This document shows positions 9,317 to 18,015 of a DNA stretch of 64,000 nt, one piece after another. Source of the DNA: Notoacmeibacter marinus (lineage in GTDB: Bacteria; Pseudomonadota; Alphaproteobacteria; Rhizobiales; Rhizobiaceae); the NCBI RefSeq assembly GCF_002238045.1, contig NZ_NBYO01000002.1:62001-126000 (forward strand), given 5' to 3'. The translations under genes and the position numbers were made by a program. Under the pieces are notes generated by a model, which was not told where the DNA came from, did not search any database, and saw only the letters and a list, made by a program, of their open reading frames with translations. Positions within the stretch are counted from its first letter, which is position 1. Each line of letters starts with the position of its first letter.

Positions 9317-11167
9317 ATGAGTAAGCGTGAGGACAACAAAAAGAACACGGCGAGGGAAAAGAACGCGACCGACGAAATGAAGTCGGTATCCGTGCAGGAT
9401 CCCGAGGCATTTGCGAGAAATATCGCGCTTGCGATGGAAAATGCCGGCAAGGCCGCGGCAGCCTGGTTGCGACCGCGCGAGGAGCATCCGGAAAACTATG
9501 TCGGCGAGACGCCGGAGATCGTCAAGGAGACGGTCAATACGATTATGAGCGTGCGACAGCACTTCCTGTCCGATCCGGTGCGCGCAGTCGATATGCAGAC
9601 CCGTCTGATGTCCAGCATGCTGGATGTGTGGAGCAGGAATGTCAGCCGCCTGGCCGGGCAGAACATCGAGCCGGAACCGGAAATTCAGCGAGACAAACGG
9701 TTCGCCGGCGAAGACTGGTCGAACAACCCGTTCTACGCCTTTCTGCGCGACAGTTACTTCGCGCTCGACCAGTGGACCAGGTCCCTCGTCGAGGACATGG
9801 AAGAGATGGATGCGACCGAAAAGCAGAGGGCGGAGTTCTTTCTCGGTCAGGTGATGAACGCCCTGTCGCCCAGCAATTTTCCGCTGACCAATCCGACCGT
9901 CATGCGGGAAATGGTGGAATCGAACGGTGAGAACCTGGCGCGTGGCATGAAGATGCTGGCCGAGGATGTCGAGCGTGGCGGCGGTGAGATCCGGCTGCGC
10001 CAGGTCGATGCAAGACCGTTCAAGGTCGGCGACAACATCGCTGTGACGCCCGGCAAGGTGGTCGCCCGCAACCGGCTCTGCGAAATCCTGCAATACGAGC
10101 CGACGACGAAAAATGTCCTGAAGCGGCCCCTCGTCATCGTCCCGCCCTGGATCAACAAATTCTACATTCTCGATCTCAACAAGAAGAAGAGCTTCATCTC
10201 CTGGGCCGTTTCCCAGGGCCATACGGTATTCGTGATCTCCTGGGTGAACCCGGATGAGCGCCACCGCAACGAAAGTTGGGGCAATTACGCTCGCGACGGT
10301 ATCGGCTTCGCCTTGGACACGGTGGAAGAGATTACCGGCGAGGACCGGATGAACATGGTCGGCTATTGTGTCGGCGGCACGCTTTTGTCCTCAACACTCG
10401 CCCTTTTGGCGCAGGAAGGTGACAAGCGGCCAGCCTCGGCCACCCTTTTCACCACCCAGGTCGATTTCGAATATGCCGGTGACCTGAAGGTGTTCGCGAC
10501 CGAACGGCAGGTTTGCGAGATCGAACAGGAACTGGACCGCAAGGGCTACCTGGCCGGCGACAGGATGGCGAACGCGTTTAATCTTCTTCGTTCGAAAGAG
10601 CTGATCTGGCCCTATCTGGTCAACAACTACATGCGCGGCCAAGACCCGATGGCGTTCGATCTGCTCTACTGGAACGGCGACCAGACCCGCATGACGGCTG
10701 CCAATCACAGTTTCTACCTGCGAAACTGCTATCTGGAGAACAATCTGTCCGCCGGACGCATGAACGTCGATGGCAGGACGATCAGCCTGTCTGACATCAA
10801 GGTTCCGATCTACAATCTGGCCACCAGGGAAGACCACATTGCGCCGGCCAAATCGGTGCACAAGGGCTGCCGCCTGTTCGGCGGACCGGTTCAGCTTGTC
10901 GTTTCCGGTTCTGGCCATATCGCCGGCGTGGTCAATCCGCCGGCATCGAAGAAATACCAGTACTGGACAAACGAAACCGCCGATTTCTCCGAAAGCTACG
11001 ATGAATGGCTGTCTGGAGCCGAAGAGCACTCGGGTTCGTGGTGGCCGCACTGGCAGGCTTGGATCGAGGATATGTCGGACAAGAAGGTCGATGCGCGGGA
11101 GGTTACCGGGCTGGGCGGCGAACTGCTGGGCGATGCGCCAGGTTCCTACGTTCAGATGCGGATCTGA
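9317..11167 (+). CDS. phaC: Class I poly(3-hydroxyalkanoate) synthase
   Basis: 616 residues, typical for class I PhaC, which polymerises (R)-3-hydroxyacyl-CoA into storage polyester granules. The alpha/beta-hydrolase core shows the lipase-box variant GYCVGG with catalytic Cys351, Asp506 in TREDHIAP and His534 in GSGHIAGV. The N-terminal PhaC domain (SNNPFYAFLRDSYF and SPSNFPLTNP) is intact. GGAGG precedes the ATG by eight bases. No phaA, phaB, phasin or phaR gene is in the window; in rhizobia phaC often stands divergent to this aminotransferase. Confidence 0.97.
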   Translation: MSKREDNKKNTAREKNATDEMKSVSVQDPEAFARNIALAMENAGKAAAAWLRPREEHPENYVGETPEIVKETVNTIMSVRQHFLSDPVRAVDMQTRLMSSMLDVWSRNVSRLAGQNIEPEPEIQRDKRFAGEDWSNNPFYAFLRDSYFALDQWTRSLVEDMEEMDATEKQRAEFFLGQVMNALSPSNFPLTNPTVMREMVESNGENLARGMKMLAEDVERGGGEIRLRQVDARPFKVGDNIAVTPGKVVARNRLCEILQYEPTTKNVLKRPLVIVPPWINKFYILDLNKKKSFISWAVSQGHTVFVISWVNPDERHRNESWGNYARDGIGFALDTVEEITGEDRMNMVGYCVGGTLLSSTLALLAQEGDKRPASATLFTTQVDFEYAGDLKVFATERQVCEIEQELDRKGYLAGDRMANAFNLLRSKELIWPYLVNNYMRGQDPMAFDLLYWNGDQTRMTAANHSFYLRNCYLENNLSAGRMNVDGRTISLSDIKVPIYNLATREDHIAPAKSVHKGCRLFGGPVQLVVSGSGHIAGVVNPPASKKYQYWTNETADFSESYDEWLSGAEEHSGSWWPHWQAWIEDMSDKKVDAREVTGLGGELLGDAPGSYVQMRI

Positions 11168-11327
11168 TCTCTGCGAACCGCGACGGGAAAAGTTGAGGCG
11201 TCCATCGCAATTGTGCCCTATTCACCTCACAGAATTGTCATGGCAGTTACGGTTTGCGTCGGGATGCGCTAACCGAAGTTTAAGCCAGCTCGCTTTATGT
11301 GGGCCTGAGTGAATTTGAGGGCGCTTG

Positions 11328-12518
11328 TTGAGACGTTCTCGACCGCCAAGAGGGGAATACCGTTTGCCGGAGCCGACAAACAGACGCCATGGCATTCGTC
11401 TGGCTGCTCTGCTGCTGGTGTCCGCATCGGCGTTTTCAGTCGCCGGGTGTACGTCCGGCACTCCGGTTCCGCCTCTGGGTCTCTCTTTGGCCGATGTCGC
11501 TGAAAGCCAGCCCAATACTGCCCAGTCCCGGCAGACGGACATGGTTGGCCAAACCGCTTCTTCTCCATCTGAAACCGATCTTGCAACAGTCGAACAGGGT
11601 GATGGCGGTGGAAGTGAAGCGACCGCCATGCGTGTCGCGATGAACGAGGTGGGCAATCAGCCGTCACCGACATCGCCGGCTGCCCGGTTGGCGCCGCCTT
11701 CTGTCGCAAGTGCGGCTGCGCCGGCGCCCATAAGGCTGGCCGATCGAAAAGATGCGCGGGAAACGGCCGAACCCGACGCGCGGGAATTGGCTGCGACAGC
11801 CATGGCGCCGGTTGAGCCACCGGCTGGAATACCGCAACCGATTCGCCTACCGCAAAACGACATTCCGCGCGCAAAAGGCCAGGGCGAAGTCGCTCTTGCC
11901 CTCGCCGCACCGCCTTCTCCGATTCGCCTTGAGCGTCCTGTTTCCGCCAGCATGCAGCCCCTGCCCCAGCCTGTTACGTCACGCCCTCCGACCACCCAGC
12001 AGGTCGTTGGCGTCGGCAATCCCGTATTGCCCGGCGTTGACAAGGATCGTCTGTTCGAGATCGAGCGTAAGGACGGTCGAACGGACAATAGCGATATCGA
12101 TCTGGATGAAGCCGACCAGCCGATTCGGCTGGCCTCTCTTTCCGGCCTGGCACGGCTGGCGCCGAACGGGCTGAAGACCCAGCACGAAGGTGTGGACGTC
12201 AAATGTCTGAAGCCGGCGCTCGTGCGGGTGCTGAATCAGGTCGAGAAAAAGTTCGGACGCCCCGTGATCGTTACGTCCGGTTTCCGCTCGCGCCAGCGCA
12301 ATGCGCGCGCCAGGGGCGCCAAACGATCGCTGCACATGTTCTGCGCGGCAGCCGACATCCAGGTCGAAGGCGTCAGCAAATGGACGCTGGCGGAATATCT
12401 GCGCAGCATGGATGGTCGTGGCGGCGTCGGAACCTATTGCCACACCAAATCGGTGCATATCGATGTCGGCCCGGAACGCGACTGGAACTGGCGCTGCAAA
12501 CGGCGTCGCCGCCGCTGA
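11328..12518 (+). CDS. YcbK-like (DUF882/peptidase M15A) lipoprotein with a proline-rich linker
   Basis: 396-397 residues. No ATG opens the frame; TTG at 11325 or 11328 follows GAGGG (11317-11321), and 11328 gives the better spacing. Residue numbers here count from 11325. A lipoprotein signal (SVAGC, Cys42) is followed by a long Ala/Pro-rich low-complexity linker carrying four PIRL tetrapeptides, then a C-terminal M15 peptidase domain. The zinc motif is intact: SLH with His337, Asp344 in AADI and His378 in VHID. Such domains are D-Ala-D-Ala-type carboxypeptidases, so a cell-wall role in the periplasm is likely. Function otherwise unknown. Confidence 0.85.
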   Translation: MRRSRPPRGEYRLPEPTNRRHGIRLAALLLVSASAFSVAGCTSGTPVPPLGLSLADVAESQPNTAQSRQTDMVGQTASSPSETDLATVEQGDGGGSEATAMRVAMNEVGNQPSPTSPAARLAPPSVASAAAPAPIRLADRKDARETAEPDARELAATAMAPVEPPAGIPQPIRLPQNDIPRAKGQGEVALALAAPPSPIRLERPVSASMQPLPQPVTSRPPTTQQVVGVGNPVLPGVDKDRLFEIERKDGRTDNSDIDLDEADQPIRLASLSGLARLAPNGLKTQHEGVDVKCLKPALVRVLNQVEKKFGRPVIVTSGFRSRQRNARARGAKRSLHMFCAAADIQVEGVSKWTLAEYLRSMDGRGGVGTYCHTKSVHIDVGPERDWNWRCKRRRRR

Positions 12519-12607
12519 TCGTCCGGTGCCTCGGGTGAGAGTTGGCTGCCCAGCCGTAGAGACTTGTCCCCAATCGCGATTTTTCGAAATTTCATCACAA
12601 TCCGCAC

Positions 12608-12637
12608 TTGCGTTTGCGGGGACCTTCCGACTATACG
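12608..12637 (+). promoter_or_regulatory. Probable promoter of tRNA-Glu
   Basis: TTGCGT at 12608-12613 and TATACG at 12632-12637 are 18 bases apart, and transcription would start within about ten bases of the tRNA 5' end. The same layout (TTG..., 18 bases, TATA..) stands before tRNA-Asn. Inferred by eye only. Confidence 0.45.
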
Positions 12638-12652
12638 GCTCACACCTTATCC

Positions 12653-12728
12653 GCGCCCTTCGTCTAGCGGTCTAGGACGCCGCCCTTTCACGGCGGAAAC
12701 ACGGGTTCGAGTCCCGTAGGGCGTACCA
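12653..12728 (+). tRNA. tRNA-Glu (anticodon TTC)
   Basis: Complete cloverleaf of 76 bases. The acceptor GCGCCCT pairs with AGGGCGT, the anticodon arm is CCGCC-CTTTCAC-GGCGG giving TTC, the T arm contains GGTTCGAGTCC, and ACCA is encoded at the end. It stands alone between the YcbK-like gene and map. Confidence 0.96.
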
Positions 12729-12835
12729 CTTCCTTCTCCTCATTCTGACAGCACTTGCATTTGGGTCATGGCCTTGCCATGTCGCTGTCATATGTGCACG
12801 GCGCGATAGCCGCCGCTCTGCCGGAGAACGAGTTG

Positions 12836-13669
12836 ATGACCATCTACATCCAGGCCGAAGAGCAGGTGCAGCGGAACACCGGCCAGATCCGTCTATACGG
12901 CCCGGAGGCTTTCGAGGGGATGCGGAAAGCATCCCAATTGACGGCGCGATGCCTCGATGAGCTCGTGACGATGGTGAAGCCCGGTACGCCCACCGAGAAG
13001 ATCGACGATTTCGTTCTGGAATTCGGCCTCGATCACGGCGCCATGCCGGCCACGCTCAACTATCGTGGCTATCGCAAGAGTTGCTGCACTTCGAAGAACG
13101 AGGTGGTTTGCCACGGTATTCCCGACCGCAAACCGCTCCGCGAGGGCGACATCGTCAATATCGATGTGACCTATGTTCTGGACGGCTGGCATGGCGATTC
13201 GTCGCGCATGTATCCCGTCGGGCGCATCAAGCCCTTCGCACGCAAATTGCTGGAGGTCACGCAGGATTGCCTGATGAAAGGGATTGAGGTCGTCCGGCCA
13301 GGCGTCAAGACTGGAGCAATCGGCCAGGCGATCCAGACTCATGCGGAAGCGCATCGCTATTCGGTTGTCCGCGACTTTTGCGGCCATGGCGTCGGGCAGC
13401 TATTCCACGACGCCCCAAACATTCTGCACTATGGGCGCGACAGCGAAGGCATCGAGATGCGTGAAGGAATGATCTTTACCATCGAGCCGATGATCAACAT
13501 GGGACGCCCCCATGTGCGCGTTCTGGGCGACGGCTGGACCGCTATCACGGCGGATCGCAAGCTCACCGCACAATATGAACACACGGTCGGCGTGACGAAA
13601 AATGGATGCGAAATCTTCACCCGCAGTCCCGCCGGGCTTGACCGTCCCGGGCTGGACGACCCAAGCTGA
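12836..13669 (+). CDS. map: Type I methionine aminopeptidase
   Basis: 277 residues from ATG 12836, which has GGAG about nine bases upstream; longer in-frame starts at 12755 and 12779 are less likely. Removes the initiator methionine from nascent proteins. The five metal ligands sit in DVTYVLDGWHGDSSRM (two Asp), FCGHGVGQLFHD (His), FTIEPMINM (Glu) and YEHTVGV (Glu). It lies between tRNA-Glu and radC, as in other Rhizobiales. Confidence 0.96.
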   Translation: MTIYIQAEEQVQRNTGQIRLYGPEAFEGMRKASQLTARCLDELVTMVKPGTPTEKIDDFVLEFGLDHGAMPATLNYRGYRKSCCTSKNEVVCHGIPDRKPLREGDIVNIDVTYVLDGWHGDSSRMYPVGRIKPFARKLLEVTQDCLMKGIEVVRPGVKTGAIGQAIQTHAEAHRYSVVRDFCGHGVGQLFHDAPNILHYGRDSEGIEMREGMIFTIEPMINMGRPHVRVLGDGWTAITADRKLTAQYEHTVGVTKNGCEIFTRSPAGLDRPGLDDPS

Positions 13670-13704
13670 CGCTTCAACGCTGAACGGAGCATGCTGGGGG
13701 ACGG

Positions 13705-14502
13705 ATGAGCGAGGCGGACGAACGCGGCTTCTTCGAGCGCTTCGGTAAGGGCGATGCTGGAACCGGCTCACGAAAGGCCGAGACTGTGAATATGTCTGCC
13801 CCCGGAAAGGGCAAAGCCGCCAGCGCCGCCAGGCCACATTATCACGGTCACAGGGAACGGCTTCGCGAACGTTTCGATTCGCACGGCGATGGCAATTTCC
13901 GCGACGATGAATTGCTGGAGCTCTATCTCTTTCGCGCTGTTCCCCGAGCCGACACGAAAAGCATCGCCAAGGCACTTCTTGGCCGATTCGGCAGCCTGTC
14001 GGCCGTTCTGTCGGCTCCCCGTCATCTTCTGCAGGAAGTGCCGAGGGTTGGCGAAGCGGTAGCCCAGGACCTCGCCATTGCCGCCGCAATTCATCGCCGA
14101 TGCCTCAAGCGCGACATCCAGCATCGCGAAGTCCTCTCTTCATGGGCAGCCCTGATCGATTACTGCAGGGCGGCGATGCAGCACGAATCCCGCGAGCAGT
14201 TTCGCATTCTGTTTCTCGACAAAAAGAACGCGCTGATTGCCGACGAGGTGCAGCAGGTCGGCACGGTCGACCATACGCCGGTCTATCCGCGCGAAGTCGT
14301 CAAACGCGCCTTGGAACTGTCGGCGACGGCAGTCATTCTGGTCCACAACCATCCCTCGGGCGATCCCTCCCCGTCCCGCGCCGACATCGCAATGACCAAG
14401 ACGATTATTGAGGTCGCGGCCCCGCTCGGTATAACTGTTCACGATCATGTCATCATTGCCAGGTCGGGTGAAACCAGCCTGCGCGGCCAGGGTTACATCT
14501 GA
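13705..14502 (+). CDS. radC: RadC family JAB1/MPN domain protein
   Basis: 265 residues. Contains the N-terminal helix-hairpin-helix part ([18 protein letters not shown] and [14 protein letters not shown]) and the C-terminal MPN metalloprotease motif [15 protein letters not shown] with its zinc His pair and Asp. Historically called a DNA repair protein; the real biochemical role is unsettled. The ATG at 13705 has a GGGGGA stretch upstream. It follows map by 35 bp and is probably cotranscribed. Confidence 0.95.
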   Translation: MSEADERGFFERFGKGDAGTGSRKAETVNMSAPGKGKAASAARPHYHGHRERLRERFDSHGDGNFRDDELLELYLFRAVPRADTKSIAKALLGRFGSLSAVLSAPRHLLQEVPRVGEAVAQDLAIAAAIHRRCLKRDIQHREVLSSWAALIDYCRAAMQHESREQFRILFLDKKNALIADEVQQVGTVDHTPVYPREVVKRALELSATAVILVHNHPSGDPSPSRADIAMTKTIIEVAAPLGITVHDHVIIARSGETSLRGQGYI

Positions 14503-14570
14503 GACCGGTGGGGTCGCTCTGCCGGACCGATCAGCCGTCCCATCGCTCGTATTTGAAGCGAAATTTACGG

Positions 14571-14609
14571 TTAACCACGAGTAAACAAACAGGGTTAGCG
14601 AACGGTTAC
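14571..14609 (+). promoter_or_regulatory. Two tandem CtrA-like boxes (candidate)
   Basis: TTAA-7 bases-TAAA at 14571-14585 and TTAG-7 bases-TTAC at 14595-14609 resemble the alphaproteobacterial CtrA site TTAA-N7-TTAA, each with one or two mismatches. They lie 55-95 bp upstream of the methyltransferase ATG in an AT-richer patch. Speculative. Confidence 0.25.
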
Positions 14610-14664
14610 CCGGTTCGGATCTTCGTCTAGGTATCGATGTTTCATATTGAGACAGGCTGAGCCG

Positions 14665-15477
14665 ATGAGACCGAAATCGAAGCTGATCCCAAAGGCCCGG
14701 GCACGGTGCGTGGCGCAGCCAACCGGACCTCGTGATCCCTATCGCGACCCTACGAGCCTGGAATACCGGTTCCGTCGGGCGCGCTTCCGCCATATCCAGC
14801 AGATGATCGAAGCGATTCTCCGAGAGCGACGGCAGGCCCGGATCATCGATCTGGGCGGAACTGAACAATATTGGGATATCGGGCGCGATTTTCTCGATGC
14901 GTACCGCCCCCGCATCCACATTACCCTGGTCAATCCCGAAGTGTTCCCGATCAGGGACGAATCATTGTTCGCCTCCATGAAGGGTGACGCCACCGATGCC
15001 AAGCTGATGGAAGACGAGACGTTCGACCTCGCCCATTCCAATTCCGTGATCGAACACGTTGGCCAGATGCCGGACATGGAGCGCTTTGCGGCCAATATGG
15101 CGCGACTGGGTCAACGTTATTACATGCAGACGCCCAATTACTGGTTTCCCCTGGAACCGCATTTTCGCGTTCCGTGTTTTCAATATCTGCCGCAAGCCGT
15201 TCGCGTCGCCATGTTGCAACGCATGAAGCTAGGCTTTTTCAGGCCCCTACCCGATTACGACGACGCCAGGGCCGTGATCGAGCACCACCGACTTTTATCC
15301 ATGCGCCAGGTGCGCACGCTGTTTCCGGATGCCAACTTCGAATATGAGTGGGTCTACGGACTTCGAAAATCGATACTGGCAATGCGTCGCGCGCCAGTGC
15401 GCCGGGATATTCAGCCTCCGAGCATTGCGCCCGACGATCTGCCGAAACATGCGGGCGTAATCCGCCAGACGGCCTAA
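14665..15477 (+). CDS. Class I SAM-dependent methyltransferase, substrate unknown
   Basis: 270 residues from ATG 14665 (a TTG at 14647 is also in frame). The SAM-binding motif I is IIDLGGTEQYWDI, followed by ITLVNPE and later DLAHSNSVIEHVGQ, the usual core of Methyltransf_11-type enzymes. The C-terminal third (FRPLPDYDDARAVIEHHRLL) is what would dictate substrate and is not recognised. It ends before a bidirectional terminator shared with tig. A short gap with CtrA-like sequences precedes it. Confidence 0.8.
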   Translation: MRPKSKLIPKARARCVAQPTGPRDPYRDPTSLEYRFRRARFRHIQQMIEAILRERRQARIIDLGGTEQYWDIGRDFLDAYRPRIHITLVNPEVFPIRDESLFASMKGDATDAKLMEDETFDLAHSNSVIEHVGQMPDMERFAANMARLGQRYYMQTPNYWFPLEPHFRVPCFQYLPQAVRVAMLQRMKLGFFRPLPDYDDARAVIEHHRLLSMRQVRTLFPDANFEYEWVYGLRKSILAMRRAPVRRDIQPPSIAPDDLPKHAGVIRQTA

Positions 15478-15500
15478 CATCCGGAAAGGCAGAACCTAGC

Positions 15501-15530
15501 AAAAAAGCCGCGTCGACGACGCGGCCTTTT
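15501..15530. terminator. Bidirectional rho-independent terminator between the methyltransferase gene and tig
   Basis: Perfect 8-bp stem GCCGCGTC (15507-15514) and GACGCGGC (15518-15525) with a three-base loop, flanked by AAAAAA on the left and TTTT on the right, so it can work for both convergent genes. Confidence 0.9.
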
Positions 15531-15556
15531 CTCATTTCGGTCGAGCGCGTTTGCGA

Positions 15557-16936
15557 TCAGGCGTCGTCGCCGCCCGTCGCAGTGCTGCTGCCGAACTCTT
15601 CGTCGTCATCCGCCATCAGCTCGTCCTTGCTGACAGTCTTGTCGTTGACGCTGACCTCTTCCATAAGGTGATCGATCACCTTCTCTTCGAAAATCGGCGC
15701 ACGAAGGGCGTTCACCGCATCTGGCGTATTGCGGTAGAACTCCATCACCTGCTGCTCCTGGCCGGGATAACGGCGAAGCTGTTCGCCAAGCGCCTTCTGC
15801 AGTTCTTCATCGGTCACGGTGATGCCGGCTTTCTCACCGACCGCCGAAAGGACAAGGCCGAGGCGAACGCGGCGCGCCGCAAGCTTCTGATAGTCCGCGC
15901 GAGCTTCCTCTTCGGTCGTTTCTTCGTCCTCGAAGCTCTTGCCATTGCGCTCCAGATCGGCCGTCACCTGGTTCCAGATATTGTTGAACTCGGCTTCGGT
16001 CAGTTTCTCGGGCGTCTCGAACTGATAGCGCTCGTCCAGTGCATCCAGCAGCGACCGCTTCACCTTCTGGCGGGTCATCTGGCCATACTGGCCCTGCACC
16101 TGATCGCGAACGATCTCGCGCAGCTTGTCCATGCTTTCGAGGCCGAGCTTTTTGGCCAGTTCGTCGTCCAGTTCCTGATCCTGCGGGGCTGCGACCTCGT
16201 GGATCGTCACGTCGAACGTGGCTTCCTTACCGGCAAGATGCTCCGCACCGTATTCTTCCGGGAAAGTCACGGTGATGGTCTTCTCATCATCCTTCTTCAG
16301 CCCGATCAGCTGTTCTTCAAAGCCGGGGATGAAGTTACCCGAGCCGAGAACCAGATTGGCGCCTTCGGCCTTACCGCCATCGAATGGTTCGCCATCGACC
16401 TTGCCAAGATAGTCGAGCGTAACCCGGTCGCCGTCTTCGGCAGCGCCGTCTTTGGTCTCATAGGAACGAGCGGACTGCGCGATCTGCTTGATCTGATCCT
16501 CGATCTCCTCATCGGCGACCTCGACGACCGGGCGCTCGATGGTGATGTCAGAGACATCCTGGAGTTCGAACTGCGGAACGATCTCGTATTTCAGCTCAAA
16601 GGCAAAATCCTGCTCGCCGGCCAGGATCTTCTCCGCTTCGTCCTGATCCTCCGTCATGACGACCTCAGGCTGCATGGCAGCCTTCTCGTCACGCTCTGCG
16701 ATCACGTTGCGAGTCGAATGTGTCACGATCTCATTGACGATTTCCGCCATGAAAGACTTGCCATACATCCGCTTCAGATGGGCCGTCGGCACCTTGCCGG
16801 GACGGAACCCCTTCAGTCGGACCTTGTCCTTGGAATCGTTGATCCGCTCCATCAGTCGCGATTCCATGTCGGCGGCCGGGACGACGACCTTGATTTCGCG
16901 CTTCAGGCCCTCGTTGAGCGTTTCGGTTACCTGCAT
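15557..16936 (-). CDS. tig: Trigger factor
   Basis: 459 residues from ATG 16936. Ribosome-associated chaperone with three parts: N-terminal ribosome-binding domain ([28 protein letters not shown] signature), central FKBP-type PPIase ([17 protein letters not shown] and [20 protein letters not shown]) and the helical C-terminal cradle. The last residues are acidic. The upstream open frame reads into tRNA-Leu and is not coding. clpP/clpX, often downstream, are not here. Confidence 0.97.
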   Translation of the reverse strand: MQVTETLNEGLKREIKVVVPAADMESRLMERINDSKDKVRLKGFRPGKVPTAHLKRMYGKSFMAEIVNEIVTHSTRNVIAERDEKAAMQPEVVMTEDQDEAEKILAGEQDFAFELKYEIVPQFELQDVSDITIERPVVEVADEEIEDQIKQIAQSARSYETKDGAAEDGDRVTLDYLGKVDGEPFDGGKAEGANLVLGSGNFIPGFEEQLIGLKKDDEKTITVTFPEEYGAEHLAGKEATFDVTIHEVAAPQDQELDDELAKKLGLESMDKLREIVRDQVQGQYGQMTRQKVKRSLLDALDERYQFETPEKLTEAEFNNIWNQVTADLERNGKSFEDEETTEEEARADYQKLAARRVRLGLVLSAVGEKAGITVTDEELQKALGEQLRRYPGQEQQVMEFYRNTPDAVNALRAPIFEEKVIDHLMEEVSVNDKTVSKDELMADDDEEFGSSTATGGDDA

Positions 16937-17032
16937 ATTCACTCTCTTCTGTCGCATGCGGGAGATCGGCCGGCTTTGATCGATACCGGGCTCGTAACTC
17001 CTGCGAAATTTCGGTCTCGCGGGGGCTGGCCC

Positions 17033-17114
<82 letters not shown>

Positions 17115-17411
17115 TCATGCCGGTGGCAAGCCACCCGCAAAAGCGCGGCCCTCTTATCACGGGCGCTTGCCGCTTCAAAGGGAAAATCGGCTTGAATTAG
17201 CGGAATTCGTAAAAGGGATTCGGCAATGGCCACCCTTCCCTATTCGCACGAACAATCATGAAGAAAGTATGGTGGGAGCCCTGCATGCATTGCACCTCAC
17301 CATTGCAAACCCATCACTGGTAATCCGACTCCTAAAGAGGCAAATGCATAAAAAGAAATCAGCAACCTGCCAATCGCTAGAGCAGACGCTGCAACGCAAC
17401 AGGAATTGAAA
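17115..17411. other. Intergenic region upstream of the DUF1127 gene
   Basis: About 300 bases without a supported gene. The tRNA-Leu promoter must lie in its left part (minus strand). The right part is noticeably AT-richer than surrounding genes and should hold the DUF1127 promoter; CTTGAA at 17191-17196 resembles a heat-shock-type -35 element but no matching -10 was found. No repeat or hairpin of note. Confidence 0.5.
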
Positions 17412-17552
17412 ATGCATATCCTCGAAAACTACCGCCGCTGGCGCATGTATCGCAAGACCGTCGACCAGCTCTCACACCTGTCCGACGCACAGCTTCACGA
17501 CATCGGCCTGAACCGCTCTTCGATCCATCAGGCGGCACGGCGTAGCCTTTGA
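17412..17552 (+). CDS. DUF1127 (YjiS-like) small protein, CcaF1-type candidate
   Basis: A 46-residue arginine-rich protein (MHILENYRRWRMYRKTVDQL ... DAQLHDIGLNRSSI), a textbook DUF1127 layout. AGGA stands about nine bases before the ATG. DUF1127 proteins are small basic proteins implicated in RNA binding; in Rhodobacter sphaeroides CcaF1 is a DUF1127 protein encoded just upstream of the CcsR RNAs with CCUCCUCCC loops. Here too an RNA with that motif follows, starting about 200 bases downstream, so I infer the same pairing. A terminator-like hairpin lies between the two. Confidence 0.85.
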   Translation: MHILENYRRWRMYRKTVDQLSHLSDAQLHDIGLNRSSIHQAARRSL

Positions 17553-17597
17553 TGGGCCCGGCGTTGACGGCAAACGTCACAACTGAATATTTCGTAT

Positions 17598-17632
17598 AAG
17601 GGCCGCTTCGAACCAGGCGGCCCTTAGCTTTT
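17598..17632 (+). terminator. Hairpin terminator after the DUF1127 gene
   Basis: Nine-bp perfect stem AAGGGCCGC (17598-17606) and GCGGCCCTT (17617-17625) with a ten-base loop, followed by AGCTTTT. The short T tract suggests it could be leaky, allowing read-through into the downstream RNA. Confidence 0.7.
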
Positions 17633-17710
17633 GCAGAACGCTTATACCGTTCCGATGACCGGAAAATCGAGATACCCGCCCCGTGCAATGCTGCTATGCA
17701 ACATGGACGC

Positions 17711-17739
17711 TGGCGAGACTGGCAATGATCGCCTAAATA
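17711..17739 (+). promoter_or_regulatory. Weak candidate promoter for the hairpin RNA
   Basis: TAAATA (17734-17739) with TGGCGA (17711-17716) 17 bases upstream. The -35 match is poor, so this is only a suggestion for an independent start near 17745. Confidence 0.2.
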
Positions 17740-17744
17740 TTTCT

Positions 17745-17921
17745 TCGACCGGGGCAGACAACTCCTCCTCCCAATGTCTCCTCCGGAACATATTCGCCGA
17801 AGCCAACTCCTCCTCCCATGGCTTCGACGGAACGCGAGAGCCGGTCATCCTCCTCCCAGACCGGTTCGAACGCAAAAGACGCTCGTCGGATCCTCCTCCC
17901 CCGACGAGCGTTTTGCGTTTT
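17745..17921 (+). ncRNA. Four-hairpin anti-Shine-Dalgarno RNA (CcsR / cuckoo RNA / alpha-r14 type)
   Basis: Four consecutive hairpins each expose the identical ten-base loop core TCCTCCTCCC. Stems: 17749-17760 with 17775-17786 (one C-C mismatch); 17798-17805 with 17819-17826 (8 bp); 17838-17846 with 17859-17867 (9 bp, one G-U); 17871-17889 with 17901-17917 (17 bp with a two-base bulge), the last followed by TTTT and acting as terminator. The CCUCCUCCC motif mimics the 16S anti-Shine-Dalgarno and defines the CcsR, NfeR1/alpha-r14 and cuckoo RNAs of alphaproteobacteria, which bind mRNA ribosome sites and respond to stress. Exact ends, and whether it is processed into several RNAs, cannot be read from sequence. 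Confidence 0.88.
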
Positions 17922-18015
17922 GGCGCTGCCTTATCCGCTTCGGCTTCGAACCGTCTTGTGTGAAGCCGTTCGAAATCCTATTGCCGGACCAGCCGTTTTA
18001 CCGGGAGACCGCCTC

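Noticed and set aside
9197-10264. 355-codon minus-strand frame inside phaC
   Set aside because: Long antisense frames are expected in high-GC coding DNA; phaC is unmistakable on the plus strand.
17749-17921. CRISPR array or simple sequence repeat
   Set aside because: The repeated TCCTCCTCCC units are irregularly spaced and each lies in the loop of a different stem; this fits an RNA with repeated loops rather than CRISPR or slippage DNA.
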